From: Trichaptum fuscoviolaceum
Lineage: Eukaryota > Basidiomycota > Agaricomycetes > Hymenochaetales > Trichaptaceae
Assembly: GCA_910574455.1 (NCBI GenBank)
Contig: CAJSYZ010000008.1
Coordinates: 1,614,707 to 1,678,706 of the forward strand
DNA: 64,000 bases
Direction of reading: 5' to 3'
The notes beneath the pieces are model-generated. The model saw nothing but the letters and a program-made list of their open reading frames with translations, made no database searches and was not told where the DNA came from. The position numbers were made by a program, and so were the translations under genes. Positions 1 to 13,256 of the stretch are shown one piece after another; the first letter of the stretch is position 1; each line of letters opens with the position of its first letter.

Positions 1-1
1 C

Positions 2-3000
2 GACGTCCAACAACATTCAGCTGAGGTCGAGAAAAGCAATTCTTTGGAGTCTAATAATGACAATGCAGATCCGGACGACGCAACACATATGCACCCGCAG
101 GCCCTGCGCAAGCCCACCGCGTCGGCTCCTATCGCTATCCAGACGGGTCCGCACTTCGTGCACAACCATTCCTCGCACCATTACGCATCGTCGTCCTCCC
201 ATCATCACAACGTGTCCTATGCGCATACACAACATCACCACTCGACCATCAACTTCCCCACGTCCTCATCGTCGCCAGCGTCCCTCGCCTCGCCCTCCTC
301 GCCTGACGGCGTCGACGAAAATGCGGAAGGATTGGAGTACGACCACGAGGGTGTCCGGCGGCTATCCACGTCGTCTGTCTCGACGGCTGAAACGGTCTCG
401 AGCTCAGCCTCCGCATCGACCTCCGCCAGCGACTCGACGCACTCGCACTTTGGGTTCCAGAACGACACGAGCTTCGGATTCGGCTCGCGCGCCTCGGGAG
501 GAGACGAGGGCTTCGTCGCGAGTGCGTCGTATTCGACTACTGCCTCGAGCATCGTGGACTCGCATTTCAAACACGACAAAGAGGGCGAGTTTAACGTGCT
601 GGGTTCGGACATCTCGTCGCCCACGGACACGGACACGGATGCAGACTTGGCGGGCCTCACGACGCCGTGCACGAGTCCGATGACGGACATCAACATCGAC
701 GATTGCATCCCGTCTGTGTCATCCCTGCCGCCTTTGACATCGTCTGATTTGGTAATGCCATCTGCCCCTGCGACTGCTGTCCCCTCACACCCACCGCCGC
801 CGTACACTGCGCAGAGCAGCACGAGCATCGTCACTGTCACCCCCGCCAATGTTGCTGCCCTCACATCTACGCCAAAGGCGGCCGCTTCCACAGCAGCAAA
901 TGACACACCATCTTCCGGCTCCGTGTCACCCGTCCCCCACACCCCGGACGTCACAGCTCTCGACTCGAATTCCACGCCCTCGTCTACTTCCCAATGCAAG
1001 TCGGCTTCGCCCGCAACAGAGTCTCCACCCGCCGCGATGAGTGCAAAGGAGCTGAAGCGGTTGACTGTGACATCCTCGTTCCGCGCAACTGACCTCTTGA
1101 CGACTGACCCGAGGGATGGCCGACCGATGTTCCTCCCGCCCCGCGTGCCCGATGGGATCAGTCTCCGGAATTTCGGGATCCAGGTGGTGAGTGTTTGTTT
1201 GGATGACATTATTTCCTACCCTTTTCGCGAGACTATTGCCCCTGTTCGCAAAGTTCCGAAAGACGCCCCCATTGCGCTTTCGGAGTCCTTCTACACCTCT
1301 GTTGTGTTCCGTTTTCGCCTTCCATCGTTCGTGGTGCGTAATGTGTGGAGTCGGACGCTGTTTCAGCCATCAGTCGAGATGAGGGCTAGTGGCAGAGTGA
1401 GAGTGGTGCGTTGCTACGAAGTGAAGCGGCGGACTTGCGTTCTTGCTATTCTGGTGGCGCGTGACGTGGGGCTGTAGTTGAGCGAAGAGTGGAGATCGTT
1501 TCGGGTGACTCCTGGCTAGATTAACGTAGTCCGAGTTAGTCTAGTCATTGGGGCGAGAGAATGGCTGATTGACTGTTTGAGCTCTTCCATCTATCCCCGG
1601 AACCTTTTCCTGCATTCTATTGTATCATGGTTTGATTATGCTTGATCTTATCTCACTATTCGATCCTTGTTAGCCGATATATGCAACGCTCTCGGACATT
1701 GTGGTGTACTGCGCAAGCGGCAACATGAAGTCGCGCCGCGCGGCGTTTAACCTGGCGGAGAAGTTCAAGCTAGCGATCGAAAAGAAGGCGGTCGAGAGGC
1801 AGAGGCGGTACGAGGAGGCGGGCGTGGAGGTTGTATGGGTGAAGGGAGGAAGGATGGGGAATGTGGTGCCGGAGGAAGAGGAGAAGCGCGAGGATGATAT
1901 GGATATTGAAGAGGACGAGAGGAGGGATAGCGAAACGGCTAGGAAGCCAAAGGCATATTTGGTATCGTATAATGTCTTTGTGCTGTCCGACCCACTACCT
2001 GTACTTGCCCAGAAAGCGCCCTGGATGCTCAGCCGCCTATCGGACCCGTTCTATCTGTCACCAGATGATGAGTTCGCGCGACGCATCAGCCCGGCTTCGT
2101 CTGCGCAGGGTGCCACTTCTGCCCCGTCTGACACACCGACGTCGGACCCCGTCGCGCCCATGAACTCAGACGGCTCGACCAACACGCACCTCGAGGAGAA
2201 CGAGGCCGTAAAGTTGTTGAAAGATGAAGTACATCCGCTGAAGCGGATCCTCCCCGCCATCGACTTCGCGCAGCGCGAGAGGGACGAGATGCGCGAGCTG
2301 ACGAAGGCGACGCCTATACTCGGCGAGTGCGTGTACCTGGGCAACGTGAACGACGTGCCGCTGCCGCAGCCGCGTATGCGAACGCGGGCATCGTCTGTGC
2401 ATGTGGAAGAGGTCGGCGCGCTGAAGGAGGACGAGGCGGGGCCGAGTGGCGAGCAGCAGTATGGATGGGGTATGATGGACATGGAGATGGAAGAGGACGA
2501 CCCGTTCGATAGCTCGGACAACCCGATGGGCTTCGATGTGTGCATCGAATGCCGCGACTGCGCACGCATCCCAACGACCGATCAGTTGACCGCAGCAACC
2601 GCGCACCTCGCTGCCCTCGACGCAGCATGGACTGCCCGGCGATACCATACGCACCTTCTCAACGACAGCAGCACCATGAAGCGCACCCCGCGCCCGCCGC
2701 CGAGCGCGTCGCAGGTCGTGCACCTGTACTTCCCCGCGTCCCCGCCGTGCTTCTCCTACACCATGGTCGCCCTGAACCCGGTGCTGGACTTTTTGTCGGG
2801 CCTCGTGTCGACCCGTCAGAACATGCCCTCGACCCGCCAGAAGAAGGTGCTGATCTATAGCAGCGACGGGTATACGGAGAGCAGCGTCCTTGCGCTGAGC
2901 CTCCTCATGAAGGAACGCGCCCTCGACTTGCCCGGAGCGTATCTCGATTTACAGGTGAGTTGATCATCTAGATATTTGCTCCCGGTTCATTATTCCGGTC

Positions 3001-4555
3001 CGTTGGACGGAAACATTCCCCCTTTTCATGCCGCTTGCCTTGGTCCTTTTATACTGGTTCGCTGGCGGATTTCGGACTTGGATTGGAAGAACGTCCCGTC
3101 CGTGTTCGTTCTTTGACGTGGAATGGGCTATCTGCCGCCAGTTGGCTCGTTCGTATAGGATAGTGCACTATGTTTGACATCTCGGTTTGCGAATTTGCCT
3201 TTTCCGGAAATCGGCATCCGAGTTCATTTTTTCCATTATTCTTTCCATTTATCTCTTCTGAACGCGCCGGAGTGAGTGCTAATTGCATCCTGGGTATAGG
3301 TTGAGAAAGGTCGCTCGTTTTTCGTGTACCAGTCCGACCTCGGGATGCTCAAGCGCATCGAGGCGCACCTTCAGAAACAGCGCATGCAGTTCAACGCACA
3401 GCCCGCGTCGTCGTACTCGCCCTTTAGGCCCAGCTCTTCGCGGGGCTCAAGTCACGGAGGGAGCGACTCTGGGGAGAGAGAGAGAAGGAACTGGGACCCG
3501 ACGGCTCAGGCGCAGGCACCACCCGCGCGCGAGACGGGTGCGGCGCATCCGTATGCAAGGTCTCCGCGCAACTCGATCAGTTACCCGGCGTCGGTGAACG
3601 GCTTTGCGGGGGAGAATGTGCGTGGTCCGCCGGCGGTCGTTCCGAGTCAGGGTGGCTCGGCTGGGGCGCTGCTTCATGGCCGCCCGAGGGCGCTGACGAG
3701 CCCAATGTTGTTCCCGCATATTGACCACCAGACGTGGTTCAATGACCCACGGTTTGATGGCAGTTTCCCGAGCCGCGTCCTGCCATTCTTGTACCTTGGT
3801 AATCTGTGAGTCTGGGCATGTCTCTCTTTTTTTTGTTGGCGTTGTTGAACTTGAGGAATTGTGTAGAAATCATGCACAGAACGCGTACATGCTGCACGCG
3901 CTCGGCATCACGCACGTCGTGTCTGTCGGCGAGTGCGCGCTGGTGCCTCCAGCCAACATCGCGACCGACGATTCGTCCAGTGGGTATCACTTGGTTGCGG
4001 GACGCGGCCCGGGCGGGCACGGGTCGTTGTGGATGGAGGAGCGCGAGGGGCGCATCAAGGTCTTGGACATCAAAGGCGTCTGCGACGATGGCATAGACAG
4101 CCTCCAGCACCAGCTTGCTCCAGTATGCGAGTGGATGGAGAAGGCGCGCGAAGAGGGCGGGAAGATCCTGGTGCACTGTCGTGTGGGTGTGTCGCGCAGT
4201 GCGACCGTTACGGTGCGTGCCATCTCTCCTATCTAACCTTTCTCCGCATTATCTGATGCACTTCTGTGTTCTTTCCTCTCGATATCTCTTCGCTCGTCTG
4301 TAGATCGCATACGTCATGAAGCACCTGGAGATCCCCCTCGTCGACGCGTACCTCATCGTCCGGTCAAGGCGCCTGAACGTCCTCATCCAGCCGAACATGC
4401 GGCTGCTGTACAACCTCTGTGGATGGGAGGTCGAACTCGCGCGCGATCGTGCGAAAGGCGACGTCTCCAAGCTACGTCGCGAGCTCTCGAGGAGCCTCAA
4501 TTGGCCGTATCTCGCGCGCGAGGTGCATCGACTGAACGAAAAGTACTTGCATTAA
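2..4555 (+). CDS. PPS1-like dual-specificity protein phosphatase (5 exons, 5' end possibly outside the window)
   Basis: Probable dual-specificity (Tyr/Ser/Thr) phosphatase related to fungal PPS1, a cytoplasmic/nuclear signalling phosphatase. Exons read as 2(or 89)-1186, 1674-2954, 3300-3805, 3867-4212 and 4304-4555, all with GT-AG borders and continuous frame. Counting from the first in-frame Met at 89 gives about 1160 aa. The reading frame is open to the window edge, so a more 5' start is possible. The catalytic signature HCRVGVSRSA (Cys near residue 1066) is encoded in exon 4, preceded by the DSP-type stretch YLGNLNHAQN spanning the exon 3/4 junction. The N-terminal third is Ser/Thr/Pro/His-rich and probably disordered. 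Exon 2 begins with DIVVYCASGN, as in PPS1-type N-terminal domains. Family assignment rests on the catalytic motif and overall order. The long disordered N-terminus makes a regulatory role likely but unproven. Confidence 0.82.
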
Positions 4556-5367
4556 TATGTATATCGCCTTTTAAATCCCGTCCCCGCCACCATCCTCATA
4601 CAAGAAAAATTATATGTATATTTGGCGGTACGCGTTTAATACGATATTCTCTGCAAATACGATTCGCTGTAGAGATCGCTCTAATTGTATATTGTGTACA
4701 TTTTTGTGCGATTGTTGTTCCTACTCCTACTTCCCGCCCTTTTTGCATCCCCTTGCTTGTTCCCTTAACCATTCATCACAATCCTTCCACTCTCGTATAT
4801 GTGTTTTATTACCACCCTTCTGCGTTGACTTTATGATCCTACATTGAGACAGCATCATTGTTCTCTTTCATCCCACTCTCAAAGTGTAGCATTATAGTAG
4901 TCTCACAGCCTCCTGTCGACCGGTCTGCAACTCATTCCATTCCATTGTTATTACTTCAGTTCCATTGCATTCCTCTCTCTCTCTGTCACTCTCGCTTCTC
5001 GACCTCACTGTACTACCTACGTATTTTGCCATTGCTTTTGCCTGTGACGTTCCTTCATTCTCTTGTCTGCTGCACGCTTATTATATTGTGCAACTACCGC
5101 CTGTGTACTGTACCGTAGCATTACTTGAGCATTGTTGGCTTTTCTTCTCCCGTATGCAATACATAGATGATTTTTTTTACTTTATTCGTCATGGGCGAGT
5201 TGGTGGCAGAACAATTAGCGAAAATGTGAGATTACAACTTGAAGACGCGTCTGACGCGACATCGGACTTTCCCGACGTTGGGACGACTCGCGGCGGACGC
5301 GTTTGCAAGTCACCTCAAAACCATCCAGTGACATTCCTACTCAGCGCATAACATCTACATACACACC
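4556..5367. other. Intergenic region between the phosphatase and ERG28
   Basis: About 0.8 kb, T/C-rich, with pyrimidine tracts upstream of the ERG28 start. It holds the 3' end of the phosphatase transcript and the ERG28 promoter. No convincing coding exon was seen. Small open frames here are low-complexity Leu/Ser/Cys shadows of the pyrimidine tracts. Confidence 0.6.
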
Positions 5368-6133
5368 ATGTCTCTCTGGAGTTGTAAGTCCCAGCGTTCT
5401 TTCAGGAGCTTGGACCGTTTCACAGTGATCCCACAGTCCTTCCCCAAGCGCCTGGCCTCCTGCCCAAATGGCAGCTCTTCGTCGCGTCAACGGCGCTCTT
5501 CAACACCGTCCAGAACTTCCTGACGCTCAAATTCACGAAGAGGATATACAACAATACGCCGAGTGGTGAGGCCTCCTTTTGCGGTTGTCTGCTTGTGGGA
5601 TGAAAAAAAAAGGGAAAGAAAAAACCTCGTACTGACGCAAGAACGTCTTCGTTTGTGCATGCCGTGTGCGACTCTTTTCTCTGGCTCTTTGCTTCTCGAA
5701 TGTTGGGCTCGGACAGTCACGGCGCTGCAAGCGCGCACGTTTGCTGTGTGGACGTTGACGTCTGCCATCGTCCGGTTCTACGCGGCGTATCACATCTCGG
5801 ATAAAACGTACGTGCTCGAGCTCATATTTGTGCATGCATGAACATATTCGGGTGCAGCTGGCTAAACTTCACCTTGGATGCAGGATCTACGACATTACGC
5901 TCATGACCTACTTGCTTGCCTTTGGACACTTCTCGTCGGAGCTCATCATATTCCGCACAGCTACACTCAACCCGGGCGTCATAAGTCCTGTCATAGTTTC
6001 CAGTGAGCATATCCCAGAAAAAACAGTCCTGCATCAGGGAAACAGTCTTCTGATCTGCTTTTTTTTTCTTCTAACTCTAGCGACATCATTAGTGTGGATG
6101 ATCGCACAATATGATTTCTATGTGCGGTCGTAG
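5368..6133 (+). CDS. ERG28: ERG28, ergosterol biosynthesis scaffold protein
   Basis: Endoplasmic-reticulum membrane scaffold that tethers the sterol C-4 demethylation enzymes (Erg25-Erg26-Erg27) in ergosterol synthesis. Five exons, 5368-5383, 5437-5565, 5717-5807, 5884-6002 and 6081-6133, give 135 aa, the usual family length. Typical stretches are FLPQAPGLLPKWQLFVAS at the N-terminus, QARTFAVWTLTSAIVR in the middle, and TYLLAFGHFSSELIIFRTA followed by VWMIAQYDFYVRS at the end. Four hydrophobic segments fit the known membrane topology. The first coding exon is only 16 nt, so the ATG at 5368 is fixed by splicing into the conserved FLPQAPG segment. It is convergent with the F-box/LRR gene, with about 470 bp between the two stops. 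Confidence 0.93.
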
Positions 6134-6602
6134 TATAGCTTGAATCGTACCTCTTCGATTTATACCGCCTCTTGCTTTTTCTCGCTTTCTTGGATGTTCG
6201 TCCCTATGCTTTAGCCAATTGGAAAACTCCAGGTCCATTGCACCCTACTAACAAGACCTTTGAACGAAAGTAATACAAGGACTAATGATGAAATGATGAG
6301 ATGCAAGTAAAAAAACTTTGAGAAGAAAACAAATGTTTGTGCACGAAGTGCCGATAGCGATGCTGGATTAGAAACGTGTAATCTAAGTGAGGTGATGTTG
6401 GTGTGCGTTTGCCAGAGGAAACTTTGATACATGTTTTCGTCAAAGGGAGGAAGGCAACCAGGAAAACAATAAAGTAATGATGGATAAATATACAGACTTA
6501 TTCATGTCCAAGTGGATAGAGAATTAGCGTATTTTCGACGCTAATCCGACTCTTTTTTGACCCTATAACACCTCAGTATCGGCATGCGATAGTGGAAGAC
6601 AC

Positions 6603-8888
6603 TTAGCCTTGGTACGCGAAAGACACAGCGCCATACAAGCCGTCCTCGCGACCAAGCAGACCAAGGCCGTAAAGCACTTCCATCTTCCGTGCATGCCACC
6701 CCACGCCACTGCTCACATTTCCATTCGCAGCCGCGAGCTTCTCCAGCTCAACGCGCAGCGGATGGTCGTGGGGGAGTGCACGGCGGAGCACAGGACCCTC
6801 CCCGCGGTCTGCGACCCAGCCGCTCGCCGTGTCGACGTACCAGCCGCGGCCGCCCTTGCTGCGCACGATCTTCCAGGTGCCGGCGCCGGCGCCTAGGCTG
6901 TTGAGCAGCGGCAGTGCGAGCTCGACGACGCGAAGGTGCGTCGCTGGCTCAGGCACGGCCTCCTCCTCCGCGGGTGTGGCGGACCCGCTCGAGGAGAGGG
7001 AGAAGTGGAAGGAGAAGGGCGGCACACACAGCGGCTGGATGAGCGTGGAGTGCAAGGCCATGGTGGTCTTGCAGCCCGTCGCTCGTGCAGTGAGTTCTGG
7101 CGTGGTTGAAATGAGCGAGAGCACTTCGACGTTTGTGGCTTTCACTCGGAGGAACTCCGCAATGTCTTTGAGGGGGAGGAGGGGGATGTACGAGAGGCCC
7201 AAGGAACGCAACTTCGGTTGTGGGCCCAGTGCACTCAAGTGAGAGGCAGTGATGGGACTGCTTGATAGGTCGAGGTACTCGAGAGAACCTGACTTGAAGC
7301 AGGGTGCCTCAGTGAAGAGCTTCGTTACTTGTTCTTCAGTTAGGTTAGAGGGGAAGGTGGCATCTCCATAGATGTTCAGCTGCTTCAGGTCCTGAACAGC
7401 CGATCCATGCACGAGGAAGTCGGTGATCGCCTCACCAGTGAGCTTGACACAGCGAGCAATCGCCAACGACTCCAGGCGCACCGTCTGGGAGGTACCCAAG
7501 AGCTCAAGCAGTTCGGGGGTCACACGTGTGCAGGATAAATCGAGGTGGGTTAGGGAGGGGAAAGCCAGGACGAAGGGCTGCAGGATGTCCGGCTGGATGG
7601 ACCGCACACCCAACAGGCAGAGACGTTGCAGACCAGGGAAGGTCAATGGCTCCTTCGCATCGCGGCGGTAGCGCGCCTGGTCCCTCGCGGATTCATCTTC
7701 GCTAGAGTCAGAGTCCTCCACGTTAATGTACGTGTTTACAAAGTCACGAAGAGCGTTGTAGAAAATGGCAGAAACACAGCCGGTAAGGTCGACGGCCACG
7801 AGCTCCTTGCAATCCCGCCTTCGTTCGCGGTCCATCTCTTCGGCATCGTCGCCAAAGTCCACTGTGATGCTTCTGCCGCGAGATGACCGTCCACGGCCTC
7901 GAGAGGGAGATCCGCGAAGGAAAAGCTCCTTCAGCACCGAAAGCGAGAGTGCACCGTCCATGTACTCTGTTGCGCCAAATGCAAGTAAGTTTGGACATTC
8001 CTAAAATAACCGTGAAGGTCAGAAATAGATCAACTACTATAGTATGAGAAACGGGTAAACAGGACTAACCTTCAGGATGTTCTCCAGGCGTTCCCCCGTT
8101 ACGAAACGGCGCTCGATGCCTTCGCCGACGGATCGTCGCATTCCAATTGTGCGAAAATGATTGAAGTCGATATGGCGTACATATTTGCCGGGATGGGGGT
8201 CGACGGGGGTCGGAACTGTATACCGGCTTAGCAATGTATGACGATGATAAAATTGTCTGAAAGAGTCACCGTAGAATCCGGCCCCGTCCTGTTCCATGAC
8301 ATTCTGCAAGGCATCGTTGATGGAGCGCATAATCTTCCAGCGAGCGGGGGACTTTGACTTCGCCCTCAGCCTTCGGGGAGATGGCTCGCGAGACGCTGGG
8401 GGAGAAAGCAGTTCGGGGGGGATCGAGCTGTCCGGGCTCGACAGCGATGCAACGATGGAGTCGTGGAGCCTCTTTGCCTCCTCGTCGCTGAGGATTTCGG
8501 GGGACTTCAGAGCGAGGGCTGCAGTCGCTGCGTGCCTTATAGACTGATCCACGTTCTCCTCAGTGACCTCCTCGTCGCCAGCAATTTCTTCGACAAACGC
8601 CATCCAGCTCTGCGGCAACCGGACCTCCACACGATGCCAAAGCCATGGCTTCGCTGCCTCGGACCATGCGTGGTTGACAAGACAGAGGTTCGAGAGCGTC
8701 CTGCGAGCTACAGACTCAGGCCAGTGAGACGAGGGATAGGAGGAAGGCAAGGCCGTTGGTGCCTCAGGTTGGTCAATGAGTACGGGGTCGAGAGACGGGT
8801 TTGCAGCAGGCACGCCGGCGTCGTAGACGGCCGCACAGATGTTGAACAAGAGTTCTGGGGGAAACTGAGTAACAATAGAGGTACTCAT
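6603..8888 (-). CDS. F-box/leucine-rich-repeat protein
   Basis: Putative substrate-recognition subunit of an SCF ubiquitin ligase. Two exons, 8888-8070 and 8000-6603, give 738 aa. The 5' exon starts MSTSIVTQFPPELLFNIC, which fits an N-terminal F-box (PPELLFNIC, later NLCLVNHAWSEAAKPWLW with the usual Leu-Val...Trp spacing). The junction LENILK/ECPNLLAFGATEY keeps frame. The second exon has a run of LRR-like units: ELVAVDLTGC, LQRLCLLGV, LTHLDLSCTRVT, LESLAIARCVKLT, LKQLNIYGD, LEYLDLSSSPIT, LRSLGLSYIPLL and VEVLSLISTTPEL. The C-terminus (about 170 aa) is not recognised. The substrate is unknown. An upstream ATG in the same open frame is less likely than 8888, because the F-box starts right after it. 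Confidence 0.75.
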
Positions 8889-10339
8889 GAATTTGACGGC
8901 AGTGGAAGACGGGGTAGGAGGAGAGTGGACATGGTGGATTATATAGGCACTGTGCTGGATTAAAGCAAGTCCCGTCACGAGAGCCGGTGCACAAGGAAAT
9001 CCTGCATAAATGCTGTGCTCGGCAGACCCCGGCCTTCGGAACGTGCCCGGAACTTCCTCTTTAAATTTAAATTTAATTCTTTTCTCGAACATCACTATAA
9101 CTGCTCTTCTTCTCAGTCACTCATTCAACTCTCACAAAGTACAGAATCTGGTATTTGTGTCTCAGATGGACAAAGCTGCTATTGGAGACTCTGATGATGG
9201 TTCGAGGATTACCATCGCGTGGATAGCGGACCTCACGTTTCAGCAGTAATGAAGACGATGCATTTTGCGTACCTCTTGCGACTCCTGACACGACCACCTC
9301 TTCAGCCTGGCTATTGGTCGTTTAACGCTTGCGATGCACGTTGACAGTCGAGAAAATCGCACCACCCTGGTCTCAGTGCTCCAGAATCTCTCGCTTGCTC
9401 GCCTTTTACGTTTTTCTCTCTCTTCTCCGCATCCTCTCATAAAGCAACGTATAGGCGCAAGCGCAAATCCTATTCATTCTGACGTACATACGTGTGTTCC
9501 TAAAGGCGAAGGAAATATCCGACTGGACCTTCCTGCTTTTCACCCGTTAAACTTGGCGATGCACATGGCAAGTCTGGTGTTCCGCATCAGTACCCCGCAT
9601 ATTGGGGAAGGGTCATCGTATGAGCTCATCCGTTGCGCACAACACCTCATCTATGGTTCCGTCGAGAGGCCCTCACGGCGTCATTACAATGAAGCAAAAG
9701 AACCCGCCCCCTTTCCGCATTTAAACCACCATTCATAGTCCTTGAGCTTCATGAACACACGACACTATGAATTACTCCTGGATTTCGTAGGTATGGTACT
9801 GTTAAGGAATTTTAACATATTCCGCTGAAATAGGGTGTCGATGAGTTTATCCAGGTTTCTCATCAATTTGTATTTGCCAGATCTCGTGCTCACCGGAACA
9901 AGTTTCGACTAATTCAAGTCTATTCAGGCAGAGCAATCCAGATTCTTAACAGAGTTAAGCTGTGTGTGCCCCATACGACTCTCTCTCGCATGTGCCTGCT
10001 TTCAGTGGTGGACGAAATGTTACCGCTAACTAACGGTGGTCTCGCGAGGGGGCGAACCTGTCCCACTCAGAAAGGTTACGCAGGTGTATCAAAGGAAGCC
10101 AATGTGGTCTAAATCAGAATTTGTGACCGTGGTCAGCCTCATCGCTGAACGCCACTCGCTCTTTTGCGGCCAAGCTCAACATTGGTTTTCATAGCTCGCC
10201 GCTCAGTCTCAGTCCAAACATTTCACCGAATAAAACATCGGTGTTGACGATGCGGATAGGGCTAGCCACACTTTGGTTCAGCCCTCCACCTCCGTCGTGT
10301 CTCTTCTTCCCTGCGTCCCTGGTGTTGTAGCGCGCGAAG
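8889..10339. other. Intergenic region, divergent promoters
   Basis: 1.45 kb between two divergently transcribed genes. Several open frames of 60-135 codons occur (for example around 9334-9738 on +), but none has a recognisable motif, codon rhythm or splice continuity. An A/T-rich patch near 9060-9080 is the only compositional oddity. I see no supported gene here. Confidence 0.5.
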
Positions 10340-12612
10340 ATGTCGCCTCCTCATTACAGCACTCCTTATCCGCCGGAATTCGCAGACGCTCGTAGGAGTC
10401 TGTCTGTCACTACAAACGGTCGTCCATCCACGGTCTTCGTTCTCGCGTTCTTTGGCTCCTTGCTCTTAGTCTCTGCAATCCTATGCTGTGTCGTTTATGT
10501 CTGGCGCAAACGTGCGCTAGCTGCGGCAGACCTAGAGGCCTCACGTCTTGCCCTGGAGACAGCGGTTGCGAAGCGGCAGGAGGATCTAGAATACCAGGAA
10601 CTGGACGAGAAGCTGCTTGGACAGACAGGCCTGTCTTTCAAGCCCCTCGTCTCGGACACGACGAATTCGAAGGTGCATAAGACTGCCTACAAGAGCCTTG
10701 CACTCCCCTTGTTCGTGCGCAACAAGAAAGGGCATGATGGGACCGTCAGGCAGGTAACAAAAATGAATGAACGTCCGCAATGGATGCCTCGACCACAATG
10801 GATCAAGCGCTCGGCCATGTCCTACAAGCGGGCAAGCACCAGCAACATTACCTTCAGCGTTAGCCACCGTCACCAAGAAGTCGCTGCTACGGCCTTCAAG
10901 TCATCGGCTAGCTGCCCTGGTGGATTCCAGAAACACCAGGTTCGTCTTTTGTTGGAGTCACTATTCCACCGTCAAAACCTTTCGGATTTCTGACCCATAG
11001 TCCTTTTTTCTTTCGGCTTTAGTTCAAATCAAAAAATACGTCAACAAGTATGCCTTCCGACTCTCCTTCGCAACCGAGCACAACAGTCACCGACAAGGAG
11101 CTTACGTTTGGCGGTGTCGTCGATGTTGCTAGAGCGAACTGTGACGGGAAGGATCATGCGGATGATGTCGTTTCGGACAAAAATGGCGTCAAAAGTGTTT
11201 CGGAGCTTTCGGACGAGGTGAGCATGCCCGAAAACTATTTAATTACGTATGCGGAGATGGAAGATGACGTGTTCGCGTTTGCTTTCTGCTTCCTGAAGTC
11301 CTTCAGCAGTGTCGAATGCGTCCTCGGTAACTCGTCGTCGACCTCGAAGTCTGGCGTGGGTAAAGTACAAAGATCAGCTCTGGACAACATCGCCGATGAT
11401 CTGCTCTCAGACAGCTTGTCTCAGGCTCGTGAGGCCGAATGGCATACACATCCTGCTTCGGGGCTCTTTGAAGATGCACACAACGAGCGTTTGAATGTCT
11501 GGTTCGAAAAGGTTAGAAACGCCCAGTGCAAGGGAGGGGAGGATTTAATGGCTAGCCGGACATCGCCTCAACTGCACTCTCTATTGAAGGCCGTTTCCTT
11601 CCGTGCCAAGACAAGCCCCATGGGGATTGCGAAGCCTAATTCACATACTCTGCCTCTCTCCAAACGCCCCTCCCGCGTCATCTCGCGAAGTAGGCGGGGA
11701 TGTCCGCCACCCTCTCCTGTGTCTAGACTTCATATGACGGTCGCCGTTGCCTTCTCCGACTCGCGGGATACCTCGTCATTCCCGTTCGGGATGCGTGGAG
11801 TAAGGCGCTCGTCCAACATCATTCTATGCTCTCTGGGAACAGCGAACAGAACAAGAAAGCCCACCTGCACCTTGAATGCGTCAGGTGCAGCGTCCCCGTT
11901 GATCGCGTCGAATATCTCCGAACTGGATGACACAGACCTTTTCCCGCTTTTCAAGCCAAGACCAATTCGCATCCCGTTCCAACCGTCCCGGGCGACAAAG
12001 AAATCTGGGAGGGCACCGCTTGGTGCCATCACCAATAACACGGACGTACTGCACCGTATGCGGCCTCTTGCGTCACCACTACTGCTCATCAATGGTATTG
12101 TTGCTGATGAAGTAGTCGTGTCGAAGCAGATAGGGGGCCTCGGCAACCCTACACTCGACCTACCTCCTCAGGACAATAACTTGCTCAACCTCTCTTGGGT
12201 ACCTAAGTCTTCTCTCCGTCCTATAACACTCAAGGTCACTGTCAAGAGGCTCAAGCCTGAATCAGACATAGGGAATGGCCGTGCTGCTGGTCGCGCACGC
12301 TCTGGCTCGTTCTTTTCGCGTGGCCGTGCCCGGCACAATCAGAACAAGTCCGAGAGCGAGGACGCTCACGCGGATGGAGTGTTGCATATCCTTGATGTGA
12401 CGACGTACGCAGAGAGCTCGTTTCAGGACTTCCGCGAGGGTGTTGAGTCTGAGCTAGGCTATCATGCGTACTTCCGGGGCCGTGTCGACGTGCAGGGTAA
12501 GGAGATGTACCTTCCGCTGCTCGCTGAAAAGCACTTCCGTCATTGGCTTGATGACCGCCTTGCAGAAGGAGTGGCGGTCGCGCATATTGATGCATGGAAG
12601 CGCGGCTACTAG
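10340..12612 (+). CDS. Single-pass membrane protein of unknown function
   Basis: Two exons, 10340-10939 and 11023-12612, give about 729 aa. The intron ends in a TTTAG acceptor and preserves frame. I do not recognise a family. A short N-terminus is followed by one strong hydrophobic segment (VFVLAFFGSLLLVSAILCCV, residues about 32-52) and then VYVWRKR, so a type I/III single-pass topology with a long basic, Ser-rich cytoplasmic tail is likely. There is no cleavable signal peptide. The C-terminal 100 residues (HILDVTTYAESSFQDFREG... to the end) look more ordered than the middle. An alternative reading would start a separate protein at 11050, but the upstream exon splices cleanly into it. Confidence 0.6.
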
Positions 12613-13256
12613 ACATCTGTCATCCTTTAAGATCTCTCTTGTGGCTTATATGTGGTTCCTCTCGGTTTCTCGAAGACCTCGGATGTATATATTTCTTCAA
12701 GCATTCTGCCTAGTCTGGACGAATCTCTGAGCTATCACTGTAATTTGACTGAGTCCTGGCTCTTGCTTACGGCCGGTGTTGCAGTCGTTTGGAAATTCTT
12801 TATGCGCGTTTGCTCTTTCAATCTCTTTGACGCTCTTCTGATCCTTCGTGTCGTCCTCTTGTGCATTTCCGCTATGTATGTGATGCCGTTGCTATCTTGT
12901 TTGTTTGACATTACACTGTTTCTGTTTTCATAATGCTATGTTGTCATCGTTTCAAAACTCCGTCCATTGTAATTATAATGTTTTGTTTGCATCATGATAT
13001 CTATCTCTCCCCTCTCTACATATAGCTTGCAAAAATTTGAAAACATCACACATGTAATTGGCCGTTTCCGCAATAAGACAGAATGCTGCTAGGAAATCTA
13101 ACGAAAAATCGGGATTGGCTGAGAAAAAGGCTTGCATATGATATTGAGTTACGGCTTTAGGTGCGGCAAGTACGGCAACCTGCCCAAACCGTCACTGGCA
13201 TTCTCGACCCTCCAAGTTCCAAAGTCTCTCTCTCTTCGTCCCCATCGACCACGACC
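12613..13256. other. Intergenic region
   Basis: 644 bp holding the 3' flank of the membrane-protein gene and the promoter/leader of the next gene. It is T-rich (12,900-13,000). No coding feature is supported. Confidence 0.5.

Noticed and set aside
235..1209. Long antisense ORF opposite phosphatase exon 1
   Set aside because: Shadow of the Ser/Thr-rich coding strand; no start context or motif, and the sense frame fits a known family.
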